This document shows, piece by piece, positions 47,081-55,898 of a stretch of 64,000 nucleotides of DNA. Made by a program: the position numbers and the translations under genes. The DNA is from CAVZTA01 sp963778025 (GTDB lineage: Bacteria > Chloroflexota > Limnocylindria > Limnocylindrales > CSP1-4). Positions within the stretch are counted from its first letter, which is position 1. Each line of letters starts with the position of its first letter. Below the pieces are notes generated by a model. The model was not told where the DNA came from. It saw nothing but the letters and a program-made list of their open reading frames with translations, and searched no databases. The DNA lies in contig CAVZTA010000012.1 in NCBI GenBank assembly GCA_963778025.1, forward strand, positions 1 to 64,000, given 5' to 3'.

Positions 47081-47209
47081 CGCCCGCCTCCGTCCGAGCT
47101 CCGCGGCCGACGACAGGGTCTCCCGACGGCGGGGTCGGTCCAAGGAGCGATCGGCCCGAGCTGCCTGTCCTTTCGACTAGGTCCCGCCGCCCGGACTCGA
47201 CCGGGCGGA

Positions 47210-47855
47210 TCAGCCCCGGTCGCGCAGCTGATCGCGCATCGCTCTCGTGGCGAGCTCAGTCCGGCTCACGGCATGGAGCTTCTCGAGGATGTTCCGGAGG
47301 TGGAACTTCACCGTGTGCTCGCTGATCCCGAGCCGTGTCGCGATCTCCCGATTCCGGAGCCCGTCGGTGACGAGCGCCAGGACCTCGCGCTCCCGGGCCG
47401 TGAGGCCCGTGCCATCCTCGGGTGGCGGCCTGGCGCCCGGTGCGCTCGGCGAACAGCCGGATGATCCGGAACGCCGTGGTCGGCGCGATCGCGGCTTCAC
47501 CGCGCGCGACGACGTCGAGCATCGACCGCAGCTCCTTCGCCTCGAGGCTCTTGAGCAGGTAGCCGCGCGCACCGGAGCGGATCGCCTCGAAGAGATCATC
47601 CTCGTCCTCGGATACGGTCAGCATGACGATCGGGATGTCCGGATGGCGGACGACGATCCGGCGCGTGGCCTCGATGCCCGACATCGTCGGCATCCGCACG
47701 TCCATCAGGACGAGGTCCGGTCGGAGCTCGTCGACCATCGCGACGGCCTGCGTCCCGTCGGCGGCCTGGCCGACGACCGCATGACCCCACGCTTCGAGCA
47801 GCGACGCGATGCCGTCCCGGATGAGCGCGTGATCGTCCGCGACGAGGATCCGCAT
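47210..47855 (-). CDS. NarL/FixJ-type response regulator (one-base frame break)
   Basis: 214 residues after repair. Receiver: MRILVADDHALIRDGIASLL, phospho-acceptor in LVLMDVRMPTMSGIEATRRI, switch Thr in IVMLTVSEDEDD, Lys in ARGYLLKSLEA. The frame changes near 47440 (one extra C in GGGCGCCAGG). The LuxR-type DNA-binding helix-turn-helix follows: LTAREREVLALVTDGLRNRE, IATRLGISEHTVKFHLRNIL. Stop at 47210. Its ATG shares a base with the kinase stop upstream (TGATG). It lies 130 bases upstream of the flavoprotein gene on the same strand, its likely target. Confidence 0.9.
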
Positions 47856-49165
47856 CAGCCCGCCTGTCCCGCCGCGGCGGCCGGGACATCGAGCGTCACG
47901 ATCGCGCCGCCCTCTGGCCGGTCGGCCAGCACGAGGCGGGCGCCGACGGATGCGGCGCGCTCCTGCATCGCGGCCAGACCGAAATGCGGCCAGTCACCGT
48001 CGGACGACGTCGGCCGTTCGGCGAACCCTCGGCCATCGTCCGTGACCTGGATCTCGAGGCCGTCGTCCGCGCCGTCGACGCGGATCGAGACCCGTGTCGC
48101 GGCCGCATGCTTCCGGACGTTGGTTAGGCCTTCCTGGACGATCCGGAAGACCTGCGCTTCGACGGCTGGCGTGAGGCGGATCGCTCGCGCTGCTGCAGTG
48201 ACCTCGACGGTCACGCCGATCTTCGCCGCTTCGGCGAACCGTTCGGCGTAGTCGGCGATCGCCCCGGACAGCCCGAGCTCGGGCCTGATCGGGCTGCGCA
48301 GGCCGAGGATCGCCTCACGGACGTCGACATACAGGGAGCGCGCGGCGGCGCTGAGCTCTGCCATCCGAGCGCGGGCATCTTCGACGCGCCCGGCCGCGAG
48401 CAGCTGCTCCACGGCTTGCGACTTCGTGTTCACGTAGCCCAGGACCTGCGCGAGGCCGTCGTGCATCTCGCGGGCGATCCGCTCGCGCTCCATCTCGACG
48501 GCCAGGTCCCGGAGCTGAGCCTGCAGTCGAGCGTGCTCGATCGCGATCGCCGCCTGGTCCGCCAGGGACGCGAGCGTCTCGACGTCGTCGACGTCGAACG
48601 CGCGGGCCCGCCGGCAGCCGATCGCGAGCAGTCCCGTCGTCTCGCGCCCGCGCTGGAGCGGCGCCACGAGACGACTCACGCGGAGCTCGGCCGGCACCGA
48701 CCGCGCCAGCTCGTCGCGGTCGTCGCCAGCCTGGCGAACGCTTCGCACGAGCGTGCCCTCGGGCATGTCTGACGCAGTCACTCGGCTGGACCCGTCGGGT
48801 TCGGTGAGCAGGAGGACGGCGACGTCGGCCGCGAGGAGTGTCCGGGCGTGCCGGACGATCGCGTCCAGGATCTCCGGGAGGTCCACCAGCGCCGTGATGG
48901 CGATACTGACCCGCCGCAGCGCAGCCGCCGACGCAGCGCGGTCCTCGAGATCGCGATTGCGGGCCGCCAGCGTCGCTCCGAGGCTGTCGATCCGGCGGTA
49001 CGCGGCGCCGGACAGCGCGGCTGCGAGGAGCCCCACGACGCCGGTCATCAAGAGCGCGTCGATGGGGAACGGCAGGACCGGATCGAAGATCGTGTCGCTG
49101 ACCACCTCGGTCAGGCCGACGACCGCAGCCGGAACGGCGATGAGCAGCAGGCGTTGGCGGGACAT
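47855..49165 (-). CDS. GAF-domain sensor histidine kinase (HisKA_3 type)
   Basis: A 436-residue kinase from ATG 49165 (GTG 49174 is possible). Two N-terminal helices (LLLIAVPAAVVGLTEVV and ALLMTGVVGLLAAALSGAAY) are followed by a short coiled coil. A GAF domain spans about 75-225 (LPEILDAIVRHARTLLAADV, RLVAPLQRGRETTGLLAIGC). The HisKA_3 dimerisation helix is MERERIAREMHDGLAQVLGY with phospho-His. The ATPase has VFRIVQEGLTNVRKHAAATR, VTDDGRGF and HFGLAAMQERAASVGARL. Relatives of this DesK/NreB/DevS class sense redox state, gas or membrane change. It is coupled to the NarL regulator and lies beside the redox operon. Confidence 0.92.
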   Translation of the reverse strand: MSRQRLLLIAVPAAVVGLTEVVSDTIFDPVLPFPIDALLMTGVVGLLAAALSGAAYRRIDSLGATLAARNRDLEDRAASAAALRRVSIAITALVDLPEILDAIVRHARTLLAADVAVLLLTEPDGSSRVTASDMPEGTLVRSVRQAGDDRDELARSVPAELRVSRLVAPLQRGRETTGLLAIGCRRARAFDVDDVETLASLADQAAIAIEHARLQAQLRDLAVEMERERIAREMHDGLAQVLGYVNTKSQAVEQLLAAGRVEDARARMAELSAAARSLYVDVREAILGLRSPIRPELGLSGAIADYAERFAEAAKIGVTVEVTAAARAIRLTPAVEAQVFRIVQEGLTNVRKHAAATRVSIRVDGADDGLEIQVTDDGRGFAERPTSSDGDWPHFGLAAMQERAASVGARLVLADRPEGGAIVTLDVPAAAAGQAG

Positions 49166-49435
49166 CGAACTCACGGATCTTGAGCGATTCGGGCGCCCTC
49201 GAGGCGTTCCGGCTGTCGGGATTACGCGCGTCTGCGGTGCCCCTCGACAGGGCCGGCCGGACCAATCCGACCCGGCCGCGCGGACCCATCTCGCAGGACT
49301 CGGATCGCGAACCGTGCCGCGTCCCGCCGAGCGGCGATCACAGCCGCGGCATCACGTGCTCGCCACGCGGAGACCGGGACCGGTCGGCGGAACGGGAGTC
49401 GCTGTCCGTCCCGTCGCCCGCTGTGACCATCTGGC

Positions 49436-50833
49436 TCAGTGCGGGAGGGACAGGAACAGCGGGACGCTCGGCGCCACGGCGCCGATGATCAGTACGATCA
49501 CGTACGCCGCGAACAGCAGCACGCCCGCGTACAGGTGCAGCTTGATGTTCACGCCCATGACCGCCATGAGGCCGTACGGGTTGTCGTAGTTCGGCGCCAG
49601 ACCGCGCGACACCTGCAGGGCCAGCGGGATCGTGAGCAGCACGAGCAGCGCCGGGATCGGCAGCCAGCCCGCGACGACGCCCACGATGACGACCGCGAAC
49701 GCCAGGGCCGCGGCGACCCGGTAGCCGGTGATGATCACCTCACGCGGGAAGCGCACCGGCAGCGTCCGCTTGCCCGCCCGGGCGTCGCCGCGTCGGTCGG
49801 GGATCTCGTTGACATAGAGGATGAGCGCGACGAGCAGGGCGATGGGCACCGAGGCCACGAACGGCTCCCAGGCGAGCGCCCCGTGCGTCTGCACGACGTA
49901 CGCGCCCAGGAGCATCAGCGGCCCGAACCCGATCGCCACGCTCAGCTCGCCCAGGCCGCGATACACGAACCGCAGCGGCGGCGCGGTGTAGCCCAGCGAG
50001 ACGACGATGCCGACGACGCCGATGACCAGCAGCTGCACCGACGGCGCGATGGCCAGCAGGATGAGGCCGATGGCCGCCGCCGCGAGGTAGCAGGCCGCCG
50101 AGATCGCGGCCATCGAGCGCAGCGACACGAGGCCGTACTGGATGACGCGCGAGCCGCCGCTGAACTGGGTGGGCGTGACGTTCGCGTCGTCGGCGCCCTG
50201 GGTGGTGTCGAAGACGTCGTTCGCGACGTTGAGCCCGAGCTGGACGAACGCCGCGCCGATGACCGTCAGCGCGGCGGTCAGCAGGTCGAACCGGCCGTGG
50301 GACGCGGCGATCGCGATGCCCACGACGACCGGGATGATGGTCGCGGTGAGGAACGGCAACCGGGTCGCTCGAAGGGCGAGGAACGGCAACGACAGCTTGG
50401 GCCGCACCGGCGTCCCGCGTTCCGACGACAGCGCGTCGAAGTACTTCCGCGACTGGCCGACGGATCGCTCCGAGTACTCGAAGAACGGCGTCTCCTGCTC
50501 GTCCCAACCCCAGGCCTCGGCGGCCCTGAACGTGACGGCGCCGTCCGCGCTGACGGACGCCCGCCCCCAGACGGTGACGTGGCGTCGTTCGTCATAGCCG
50601 TAGCCGGGCTGCGGGCGGATGTGCGAGCCGGTGAGCGAGACCTCGCGATCGACGGGGACGGCGAGGCCCGCGGGCGTCGTGAACGACGCGCTGCCGCCGG
50701 CGACATCCATGGCCGCGCCGACCGCGGCGGACACGGGATAGCCCGCGTCATCGACCCAGGTGACGATGTGGAAGGGATAGCCGGCGAGCTTGGTCAGCCC
50801 ATCGGCCGCGGAGAGCTCCGGCGTCCGACGCAT
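49436..50833 (-). CDS. menA: PPOX-domain / UbiA prenyltransferase fusion, MenA-like
   Basis: 465 residues from ATG 50833 (TGATG overlap with the upstream stop; GTG 50836 is an alternative). Residues 1-145 are a split-barrel domain like pyridoxamine-phosphate-oxidase relatives (FHIVTWVDDAGYPVSAAVGA, YDERRHVTVWGRASVSADGA). Residues 150-465 are a UbiA prenyltransferase with about eight helices. First Asp-rich motif NVANDVFDTTQGADD (204-217). YTAPPLRFVYRGLGELSVAI follows. Second motif NEIPDRRGDARAGKRTL (343-359). These motifs and the GKRTLP signature match MenA, which prenylates 1,4-dihydroxy-2-naphthoate for menaquinone. The fusion with a PPOX domain is unusual to me. Which aromatic is prenylated is not proven. 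Confidence 0.82.
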   Translation of the reverse strand: MRRTPELSAADGLTKLAGYPFHIVTWVDDAGYPVSAAVGAAMDVAGGSASFTTPAGLAVPVDREVSLTGSHIRPQPGYGYDERRHVTVWGRASVSADGAVTFRAAEAWGWDEQETPFFEYSERSVGQSRKYFDALSSERGTPVRPKLSLPFLALRATRLPFLTATIIPVVVGIAIAASHGRFDLLTAALTVIGAAFVQLGLNVANDVFDTTQGADDANVTPTQFSGGSRVIQYGLVSLRSMAAISAACYLAAAAIGLILLAIAPSVQLLVIGVVGIVVSLGYTAPPLRFVYRGLGELSVAIGFGPLMLLGAYVVQTHGALAWEPFVASVPIALLVALILYVNEIPDRRGDARAGKRTLPVRFPREVIITGYRVAAALAFAVVIVGVVAGWLPIPALLVLLTIPLALQVSRGLAPNYDNPYGLMAVMGVNIKLHLYAGVLLFAAYVIVLIIGAVAPSVPLFLSLPH

Positions 50834-51315
50834 CACGCGGCCTCCTCGATGAGCTCGGTGACCTGAGGAGCGACGCTGGTGTCACCGTCGGGCCACAGGA
50901 ACAGGCGACGCGGGACGATCTCGATGAGCGCCCGCTCGAAGAACAGCGGCAGCGCCACCCGCACCTTGAGGAACGCCACGATCGCCGGCTCCTTCGCCTC
51001 CCAGATGGGCAGCAGGCGTTCCCAGCCGCCGTGCGGGTCCTCGGCGATGACGCGCGCATCGCCCTGGATCGTCAGCCGCCCGGCCGCACCGCCGACCGCG
51101 ACCGGGTCGGTGATCGACAGTGACACCCGCGGGTTCGCGGCGATGTGCTCGAGCTTGCGGGAGAACAGCGTGCTCGACGTCATGTACACGCGGTCGCCGT
51201 CGCGCAAGGGGATCAACGGGTAGGTCACGGGGCGCCCGTCCGGGCGGACCACGGTGAGCTCGCCGACGAGGGCCGCATCCAGCAGCTGGCTCGCCTGTTC
51301 CGGGAGTGGACGCAT
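50833..51315 (-). CDS. PPOX-class FMN-binding split-barrel protein
   Basis: A 160-residue soluble protein of the pyridoxamine 5'-phosphate oxidase-like superfamily: ALVGELTVVRPDGRPVTYPL, YMTSSTLFSRKLEHIAANPR, VSLSITDPVAVGGAAGRLTI, QGDARVIAEDP. Members bind FMN or F420 (or heme in HugZ-like forms). No residue here fixes the cofactor. Its stop overlaps the start of the PPOX-UbiA fusion, whose N-terminal domain is a distant relative, so the two barrels may pair as a heterodimer (inference). Divergent from the ABC transporter operon. Confidence 0.82.
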   Translation of the reverse strand: MRPLPEQASQLLDAALVGELTVVRPDGRPVTYPLIPLRDGDRVYMTSSTLFSRKLEHIAANPRVSLSITDPVAVGGAAGRLTIQGDARVIAEDPHGGWERLLPIWEAKEPAIVAFLKVRVALPLFFERALIEIVPRRLFLWPDGDTSVAPQVTELIEEAA

Positions 51316-51400
51316 CGTGGGCCTCCTGGCCCGGCGATCCGCGGGGGCGGCATCGCCGACGGACTAACTAGCGCAGGAAAAGTAGCAGGTTTCAGCGATG

Positions 51401-51429
51401 GGTGCAAGCGCCGGGGGCTGGGGTACCCT
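51401..51429 (+). promoter_or_regulatory. Probable promoter of the ABC exporter operon
   Basis: TTCAGC (51401-51406), 17 bases, TACCCT (51424-51429). The ATG of the ATPase lies nine bases after the -10, so translation is probably leaderless. Confidence 0.5.
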
Positions 51430-51438
51430 TCGCCGCCC

Positions 51439-52371
51439 ATGCCCGAGGCGACCCCGCTCATCCATGCCCACGGCCTGACGAAGCGGTTCGGCGAGTTCAC
51501 GGCGGTCGACGCGATCGACTTCGACGTCGAGCAGGGGGAGGCGTTCGGCTTCCTGGGCCCGAACGGTGCCGGCAAGACCTCCACGATGCGGATGATCGGG
51601 TGCGTCTCACCGGTGACGGCCGGCACGCTCCGGATCCTCGGCCTCGACCCGTCGATCGACGGCCCGCGGATCCGCTCGCGCCTGGGCGTGATCCCGCAGC
51701 AGGACACGCTCGACACCGAGCTGTCGGTCAAGGACAACCTCGTGATCTATGGCCGGTACTTCGGCCTGCCGCGGTCCGAGGCGGCGAGGCGGGCCGACGA
51801 CCTCCTCGAGTTCGTCCAGCTCGAGGATCGCGCGACGAGCAAGGTGGAGCCGCTGTCGGGCGGCATGAAGCGTCGTCTCTCGATCGCCCGGTCGCTCATC
51901 AACGACCCCAGCCTGATGCTCCTCGACGAGCCCACGACCGGCCTCGACCCGCAGGCCCGGCACCTCGTGTGGGACCGGCTCTACCGGCTCAAGCAGCGCG
52001 GCGTGACGCTGGTGCTGACCACGCACTACATGGACGAGGCCGAGCAGCTGTGCGACCGGCTCGTGGTGATGGACAAGGCGCGCATCGTCGCCGCGGGCTC
52101 GCCGCGCGAGCTCATCGAGCGCTACTCGACGCGCGAGGTGACGGAGCTCCGCTTCCCCGCGGGCGTCCAGGAGACGCTCGATGGCCAGCTCGAAGGGCTC
52201 GGCGAGCGGCTGGAGCATCTTCCCGATCGCGTCCTCGTCTATTCGGACGACGGCGAGGCGGCCGCGGTCGCCGCCCACCAGCGCGGTCTCCAGCCCGAGA
52301 CCGTGCTCGTCCGCCGGTCGACGCTCGAGGACGTGTTCCTCCGGCTGACCGGCCGCAGCCTGGTCGAGTAG
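51439..52371 (+). CDS. ABC transporter ATP-binding protein (DrrA/NodI type)
   Basis: A 310-residue ATPase. Walker A FLGPNGAGKTSTMRMI, Q-loop VIPQQDTLD, signature EPLSGGMKRRLSIARSL, Walker B LMLLDEPTTGLDPQ, and H-loop VLTTHYMDEAEQ. A C-terminal domain of about 80 residues (EVTELRFPAGVQETLDGQLE) is typical of DrrA/NodI-like exporters. It energises the two permeases that follow (gap of five bases, then an overlap). NodI-J and DrrAB relatives export antibiotics or lipo-oligosaccharides; the cargo here is unknown. Confidence 0.95.
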   Translation: MPEATPLIHAHGLTKRFGEFTAVDAIDFDVEQGEAFGFLGPNGAGKTSTMRMIGCVSPVTAGTLRILGLDPSIDGPRIRSRLGVIPQQDTLDTELSVKDNLVIYGRYFGLPRSEAARRADDLLEFVQLEDRATSKVEPLSGGMKRRLSIARSLINDPSLMLLDEPTTGLDPQARHLVWDRLYRLKQRGVTLVLTTHYMDEAEQLCDRLVVMDKARIVAAGSPRELIERYSTREVTELRFPAGVQETLDGQLEGLGERLEHLPDRVLVYSDDGEAAAVAAHQRGLQPETVLVRRSTLEDVFLRLTGRSLVE

Positions 52372-52376
52372 CCGAC

Positions 52377-53237
52377 GTGGCGCTCGCGTCGACGCCCCTC
52401 GGCTCGCCCCTCGCCCCGCCGCCCACCGCGGTGCCCGACCGGATCCCCTTCCGCCGATCGTGGCTGGCCGCCTACGCGCACATGCTGCTCCTCTACCGGC
52501 GGACCTGGCGCGGGTCGATCGTCGGCACGTTCCTGACGCCGGTGATGTTCCTGCTGGCGATGGGTGTCGGGCTGGGGGCGTTCGTCGACCAGGCGGATAG
52601 CGCCGCCATGGGCGGGGTGTCGTATCTCGCGTTCATCGCGCCGGGCCTGCTGGTCTCGACCGTGATGCAGACCGGCTCGTTCGAGGCGACGTTCCCGATC
52701 CTCGGCGGCTTCCGCTGGACCGGCCGCTACCACGCGATGCATGCCACGCCGCTCACGCCCGATGCGATCGCTCTCGGCCAGATCGCCTGGACCGCGACCC
52801 GGATAACGCTGGTCGGCGGGATCTTCTTCCTGGTCATGGTCCTGTTCGGAGCGGTCTCGTCGCCGTGGGGCGTGCTGGCGATCCCCGTCGCGACGCTGAC
52901 CGGACTGTGCTTCGCGGGTCCGATCGGCGCCTTCATGAGCACGCAGCGCAATGCCAACGCGTTCAGCAACATCTGGCGCTTCGGGGTCACGCCGCTGTTC
53001 CTGTTCGCCGGGACCTTCTTTCCCATCGACCAGCTGCCGAAGATCATCCAGCCCGTCGCGTGGATCCTGCCGCTGTGGCACGGGGTCGACCTCGCCCGCG
53101 CGCTCACGCTGGGCACCGTCGCCGAGGATCCGCTGAAGAACCTCATCCACGTGGTGTTCCTGGTGACCGTCAGCTCGGTCGGCCTCGTGCTCCTCGTCCG
53201 GATGTTCCGGCGCCAGCTCCAGCGGACCGCGCGATGA
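52377..53237 (+). CDS. ABC-2 type permease 1
   Basis: A 286-residue permease from GTG 52377. A cytoplasmic N-terminus (FRRSWLAAYAHMLLLYRRTW) leads into six helices. MGGVSYLAFIAPGLLVSTVM, GRYHAMHATPLTPDAIALGQ and FLFAGTFFPIDQLPKIIQPV, WILPLWHGVDLARALTLG are ABC-2/NodJ family blocks. Its stop overlaps the start of permease 2 (ATGA). Two adjacent, different NodJ-like permeases with one ATPase suggest a heterodimeric channel. Confidence 0.93.
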   Translation: MALASTPLGSPLAPPPTAVPDRIPFRRSWLAAYAHMLLLYRRTWRGSIVGTFLTPVMFLLAMGVGLGAFVDQADSAAMGGVSYLAFIAPGLLVSTVMQTGSFEATFPILGGFRWTGRYHAMHATPLTPDAIALGQIAWTATRITLVGGIFFLVMVLFGAVSSPWGVLAIPVATLTGLCFAGPIGAFMSTQRNANAFSNIWRFGVTPLFLFAGTFFPIDQLPKIIQPVAWILPLWHGVDLARALTLGTVAEDPLKNLIHVVFLVTVSSVGLVLLVRMFRRQLQRTAR

Positions 53238-54046
53238 CGTCCCTCACCCGATCACCTCGCGCCGGCGCGTGGCTCGCGCTCGGCGGCCGCCGGTCGCTGC
53301 TCCTGATCGAGCGCAACCTCTATCTCTACCGGCGCAGCTGGATGATGCTGCTGTCGGGCTTCTTCGAGCCGCTGTTCTACCTGCTCGCGATCGGTCTCGG
53401 GATCGGCGGCATCGTGGGCACCATCCCGGGGCCCGACGGGCAGCCCATCCCGTACCAGGTGTTCGTCGCACCTGCACTGCTCGCCCAGGCGGCGATGAAC
53501 GGCGCCATCGCCGAGTGCACGTTCAATGTGTTCTTCCGGCTCAACTACGAGAAGGTGTACGACGCCGTCCTTGCGACCCCGCTCGGGCCGGGCGACGTGG
53601 CGCTCGGCGAGATCGGCTGGGCGCTGATCCGCGGCGGCCTGTACTCGATCGGGTTCGTCGCCGTGATGCTGGTGCTCGGCCTGGTGTCCTCGCCGGGGGT
53701 GGTGTTCGCCGTGCCCGCGGCGATGCTCGTCGGGTTCACCTTCGCGGCCGTGGGCATGGCCGCGACGACGTTCATGCGCACCTGGCAGGACTTCGACCTG
53801 ATCCAGCTCGTCATCCTGCCGTTGTTCCTGTTCTCGGGCACGTTCTATCCGATCACCGCGTACCCAGCGGCCCTCCAGACGATCGTCGAGCTGACGCCGC
53901 TGTGGCACGGCGTCGACCTGCTGCGCGGCCTGACCACGGGCGCTGCCCAGGCGCCGGCGATCGTGCACATCGTGTACCTCACGGTCCTCGGGGCGATCGG
54001 GCTGGTGGTCGTCTCACGACGTCTCGACCGGCTGCTGCTGAAGTAG
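53234..54046 (+). CDS. ABC-2 type permease 2
   Basis: A 270-residue permease, paralogous to the one before it: SLLLIERNLYLYRRSWMMLL, PYQVFVAPALLAQAAMNGAI, YEKVYDAVLATPLGPGDVAL, LFLFSGTFYPITAYPAALQT, ELTPLWHGVDLLRGLTTG. Six predicted helices. ATG 53234 overlaps the upstream stop by four bases. The pair plus the ATPase form a complete exporter. The downstream UDG gene starts two bases after its stop and so is probably on the same transcript by position only. Confidence 0.93.
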   Translation: MTSLTRSPRAGAWLALGGRRSLLLIERNLYLYRRSWMMLLSGFFEPLFYLLAIGLGIGGIVGTIPGPDGQPIPYQVFVAPALLAQAAMNGAIAECTFNVFFRLNYEKVYDAVLATPLGPGDVALGEIGWALIRGGLYSIGFVAVMLVLGLVSSPGVVFAVPAAMLVGFTFAAVGMAATTFMRTWQDFDLIQLVILPLFLFSGTFYPITAYPAALQTIVELTPLWHGVDLLRGLTTGAAQAPAIVHIVYLTVLGAIGLVVVSRRLDRLLLK

Positions 54047-54048
54047 CG

Positions 54049-54771
54049 ATGCCGCACGCGGATCCGGCCGGGCGGGCGGCCGCGGCGAGCAGCCTGCTCG
54101 CCCTCGAAGCCGCGGAGATCGACTGCTTCGCCTGCCCGCGCCTCGTCGCGTGGCGCGAGACCGTCGCCATCGAGAAGGTCGCCCGCTTCCGCGACCAGGC
54201 GTACTGGGGCCGGCCGGTGCCGGGGTTCGGTGACGAGGCGGCACGGATCCTGCTCGTCGGGCTCGCGCCGGCGGCGCACGGCGGCAACCGGACGGGTCGC
54301 GTGTTCACGGGCGATGCCTCCGGCGACTTCCTGTTCCAGGCCCTGCACGCGGTGGGCCTCGCGAACAAGGCGACGAGCCGCCGGGTCGACGATGGCCTGA
54401 TGCTGCATGGCGTCCGCGTCGCAGCGGCCGTCCGGTGCGCGCCGCCGGCGAACAGACCGACACCGGAGGAGCAGGCGGCCTGCCGGCCATACCTCGTCCG
54501 CGAGCTGGCGCTCCTGCCGGACGTCCGGGTGATCGTGGCATTGGGCGCGATCGGCTGGGATGCCGCCCTCCGGACGCTGGAGGCGCGCGGCGTGGATGTC
54601 CCGCGACGACCACGTCCGGCGTTCGCGCACGGCGCCGAGGCGACACTCGGCGACTACACGCTCGTGGGCACGTACCACCCGTCACAGCAGAACACGTTCA
54701 CCGGCAAGCTCACCCTGCCGATGCTCCAGGACGTGCTCGAGCGCGCGAAGGCGATCGCCGCGATCCCCTGA
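54049..54771 (+). CDS. Family 5 uracil-DNA glycosylase (UdgB type)
   Basis: A 240-residue iron-sulfur DNA repair enzyme that removes uracil and other deaminated bases. Likely cluster Cys: IDCFACPRLVAW (two) and the pair in RCAPPANRPTPEEQAAC. Active-site motif GLAPAAHGGNRTGRVFTGD is the family 5 form: no catalytic Asp or Glu of families 1-4 in the GLAPA motif. The C-terminal motif is VGTYHPSQQNTFTGKLT with the His of motif C. Start ATG 54049 follows the permease stop after two bases. Its grouping with an exporter is probably incidental. Confidence 0.92.
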   Translation: MPHADPAGRAAAASSLLALEAAEIDCFACPRLVAWRETVAIEKVARFRDQAYWGRPVPGFGDEAARILLVGLAPAAHGGNRTGRVFTGDASGDFLFQALHAVGLANKATSRRVDDGLMLHGVRVAAAVRCAPPANRPTPEEQAACRPYLVRELALLPDVRVIVALGAIGWDAALRTLEARGVDVPRRPRPAFAHGAEATLGDYTLVGTYHPSQQNTFTGKLTLPMLQDVLERAKAIAAIP

Positions 54772-54849
54772 TCGCGAGCGCGTCGGCGACATCGGCGAGA
54801 TGCGCCTCGCCGTGGGCTGGCGGGGGATCGACCGCTGGTGTATCGTCTG

Positions 54850-54861
54850 TCGATATATCGA
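54850..54861. promoter_or_regulatory. Palindromic AT-rich operator-like site
   Basis: TCGATATATCGA is a perfect 12-base palindrome in very GC-rich surroundings. It sits between a -10-like TATCGT (54841-54846) and the start codon at 54879, with a partial repeat TCGATA overlapping its right end. A repressor site at the transcription start is the simplest reading; no regulator gene is adjacent. Confidence 0.35.
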
Positions 54862-54878
54862 TAGGCGATGGAGAGCGG

Positions 54879-55701
54879 ATGGGCGAGCTGCAGGCACCGA
54901 GCGCGGCCTTGGTCGACGAGGGGCCGACCGTCAGCACCGCCGCCTTCCTGGCCATCATCCGCGACATCGCCCGTGGCGGGCTGGCCGGCCTGATCGTGGG
55001 GTTCGTCGGGGCGGGGCTGGGCAGCCGACTGGCGATGCGGATCGCGGCGCTGCTGGTCCCCCAGGCGAACGGTCTCCTGACCGAGAACGGCTTCCCGATC
55101 GGGCGGATCACGCTCGATGGGACGATCGGCCTCGTGCTGTTCGGCGGCCTCGCCGCGACGCTGTTCCTCGCCGTGACCTGGGTCGTCATCGCGCCGTGGC
55201 TGCCTCGACGTCTGGCGCCGCGCGCGCTGGTCGCTGTCCCGATCGCCATCGCGTTCGGCGCCGGCGCCCTGATCGATGCCCGGAACCCGGACTTCAGCGT
55301 CCTGCGCCGGGATCCGCTGGTGGTCGCGACCCTCGTGACGCTCGATCGCGGCGCTGGGGCCGGCGATGGCGCTGGCCGACGCCTGGCTCGACCGCATCCT
55401 GCCGCGACCGACCGCCGGGTCCTCGGGAGCCGCGATGGGCTACGCGTCGCTGACCGCGATCGGCGCACTCCTGGGCGTCGCCCTCGTGCTCCAGGCGACG
55501 TTCGATCCGCGCGGCCGGCCGTTCGGGCTGACGATGCTCGCCACCGGCGCATGCACCCTCGTGTGGTGGGCGCTGCGGATGCGTGGGCGGACTCGCCCGG
55601 GACGGACGCTCCGGTGGGCGGCGGGCGGCATCCTCGTCGCGGGCACCGTCGCGGGGCTGGCGACGGTCGTCCCGGACATCGGTGGCGCGCTCGGGCGCTG
55701 A
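54879..55701 (+). CDS. Hypothetical polytopic membrane protein (one-base frame break)
   Basis: 273 residues after repair. ATG 54879 follows GGAGAG. Helices: GLAGLIVGFVGAGLGSRLAM, LVLFGGLAATLFLAVTWVVI, ALVAVPIAIAFGAGALIDAR, then after a frame change near 55350 ALADAWLDRILPRPTAG, MGYASLTAIGALLGVALVLQ, LTMLATGACTLVWWALRMR and WAAGGILVAGTVAGLATVV. About seven helices. The block RDIARGGLAGLIVGFVGAGL hints at a Chloroflexota-type membrane protein, but I cannot name the family. The AT-rich palindrome just upstream suggests specific regulation. Confidence 0.65.
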
Positions 55702-55898
55702 CCGCGCGCGATGCGAGCGACGCGCACGCCGCGCGCGCCGGTCACGGGTCACGGTGCCGGCGCGCACCGTGAATCGGCCGCATGCCACCACACGGGGGTG
55801 CACCCCTCTGGACCCCACCGGATCGCATCCCTAGGCTGACCGGGCGCCGTCACCGTGCGCGTCCGATCGTCCCGGGGGTGTGGGGAAAGGGGAACCGG

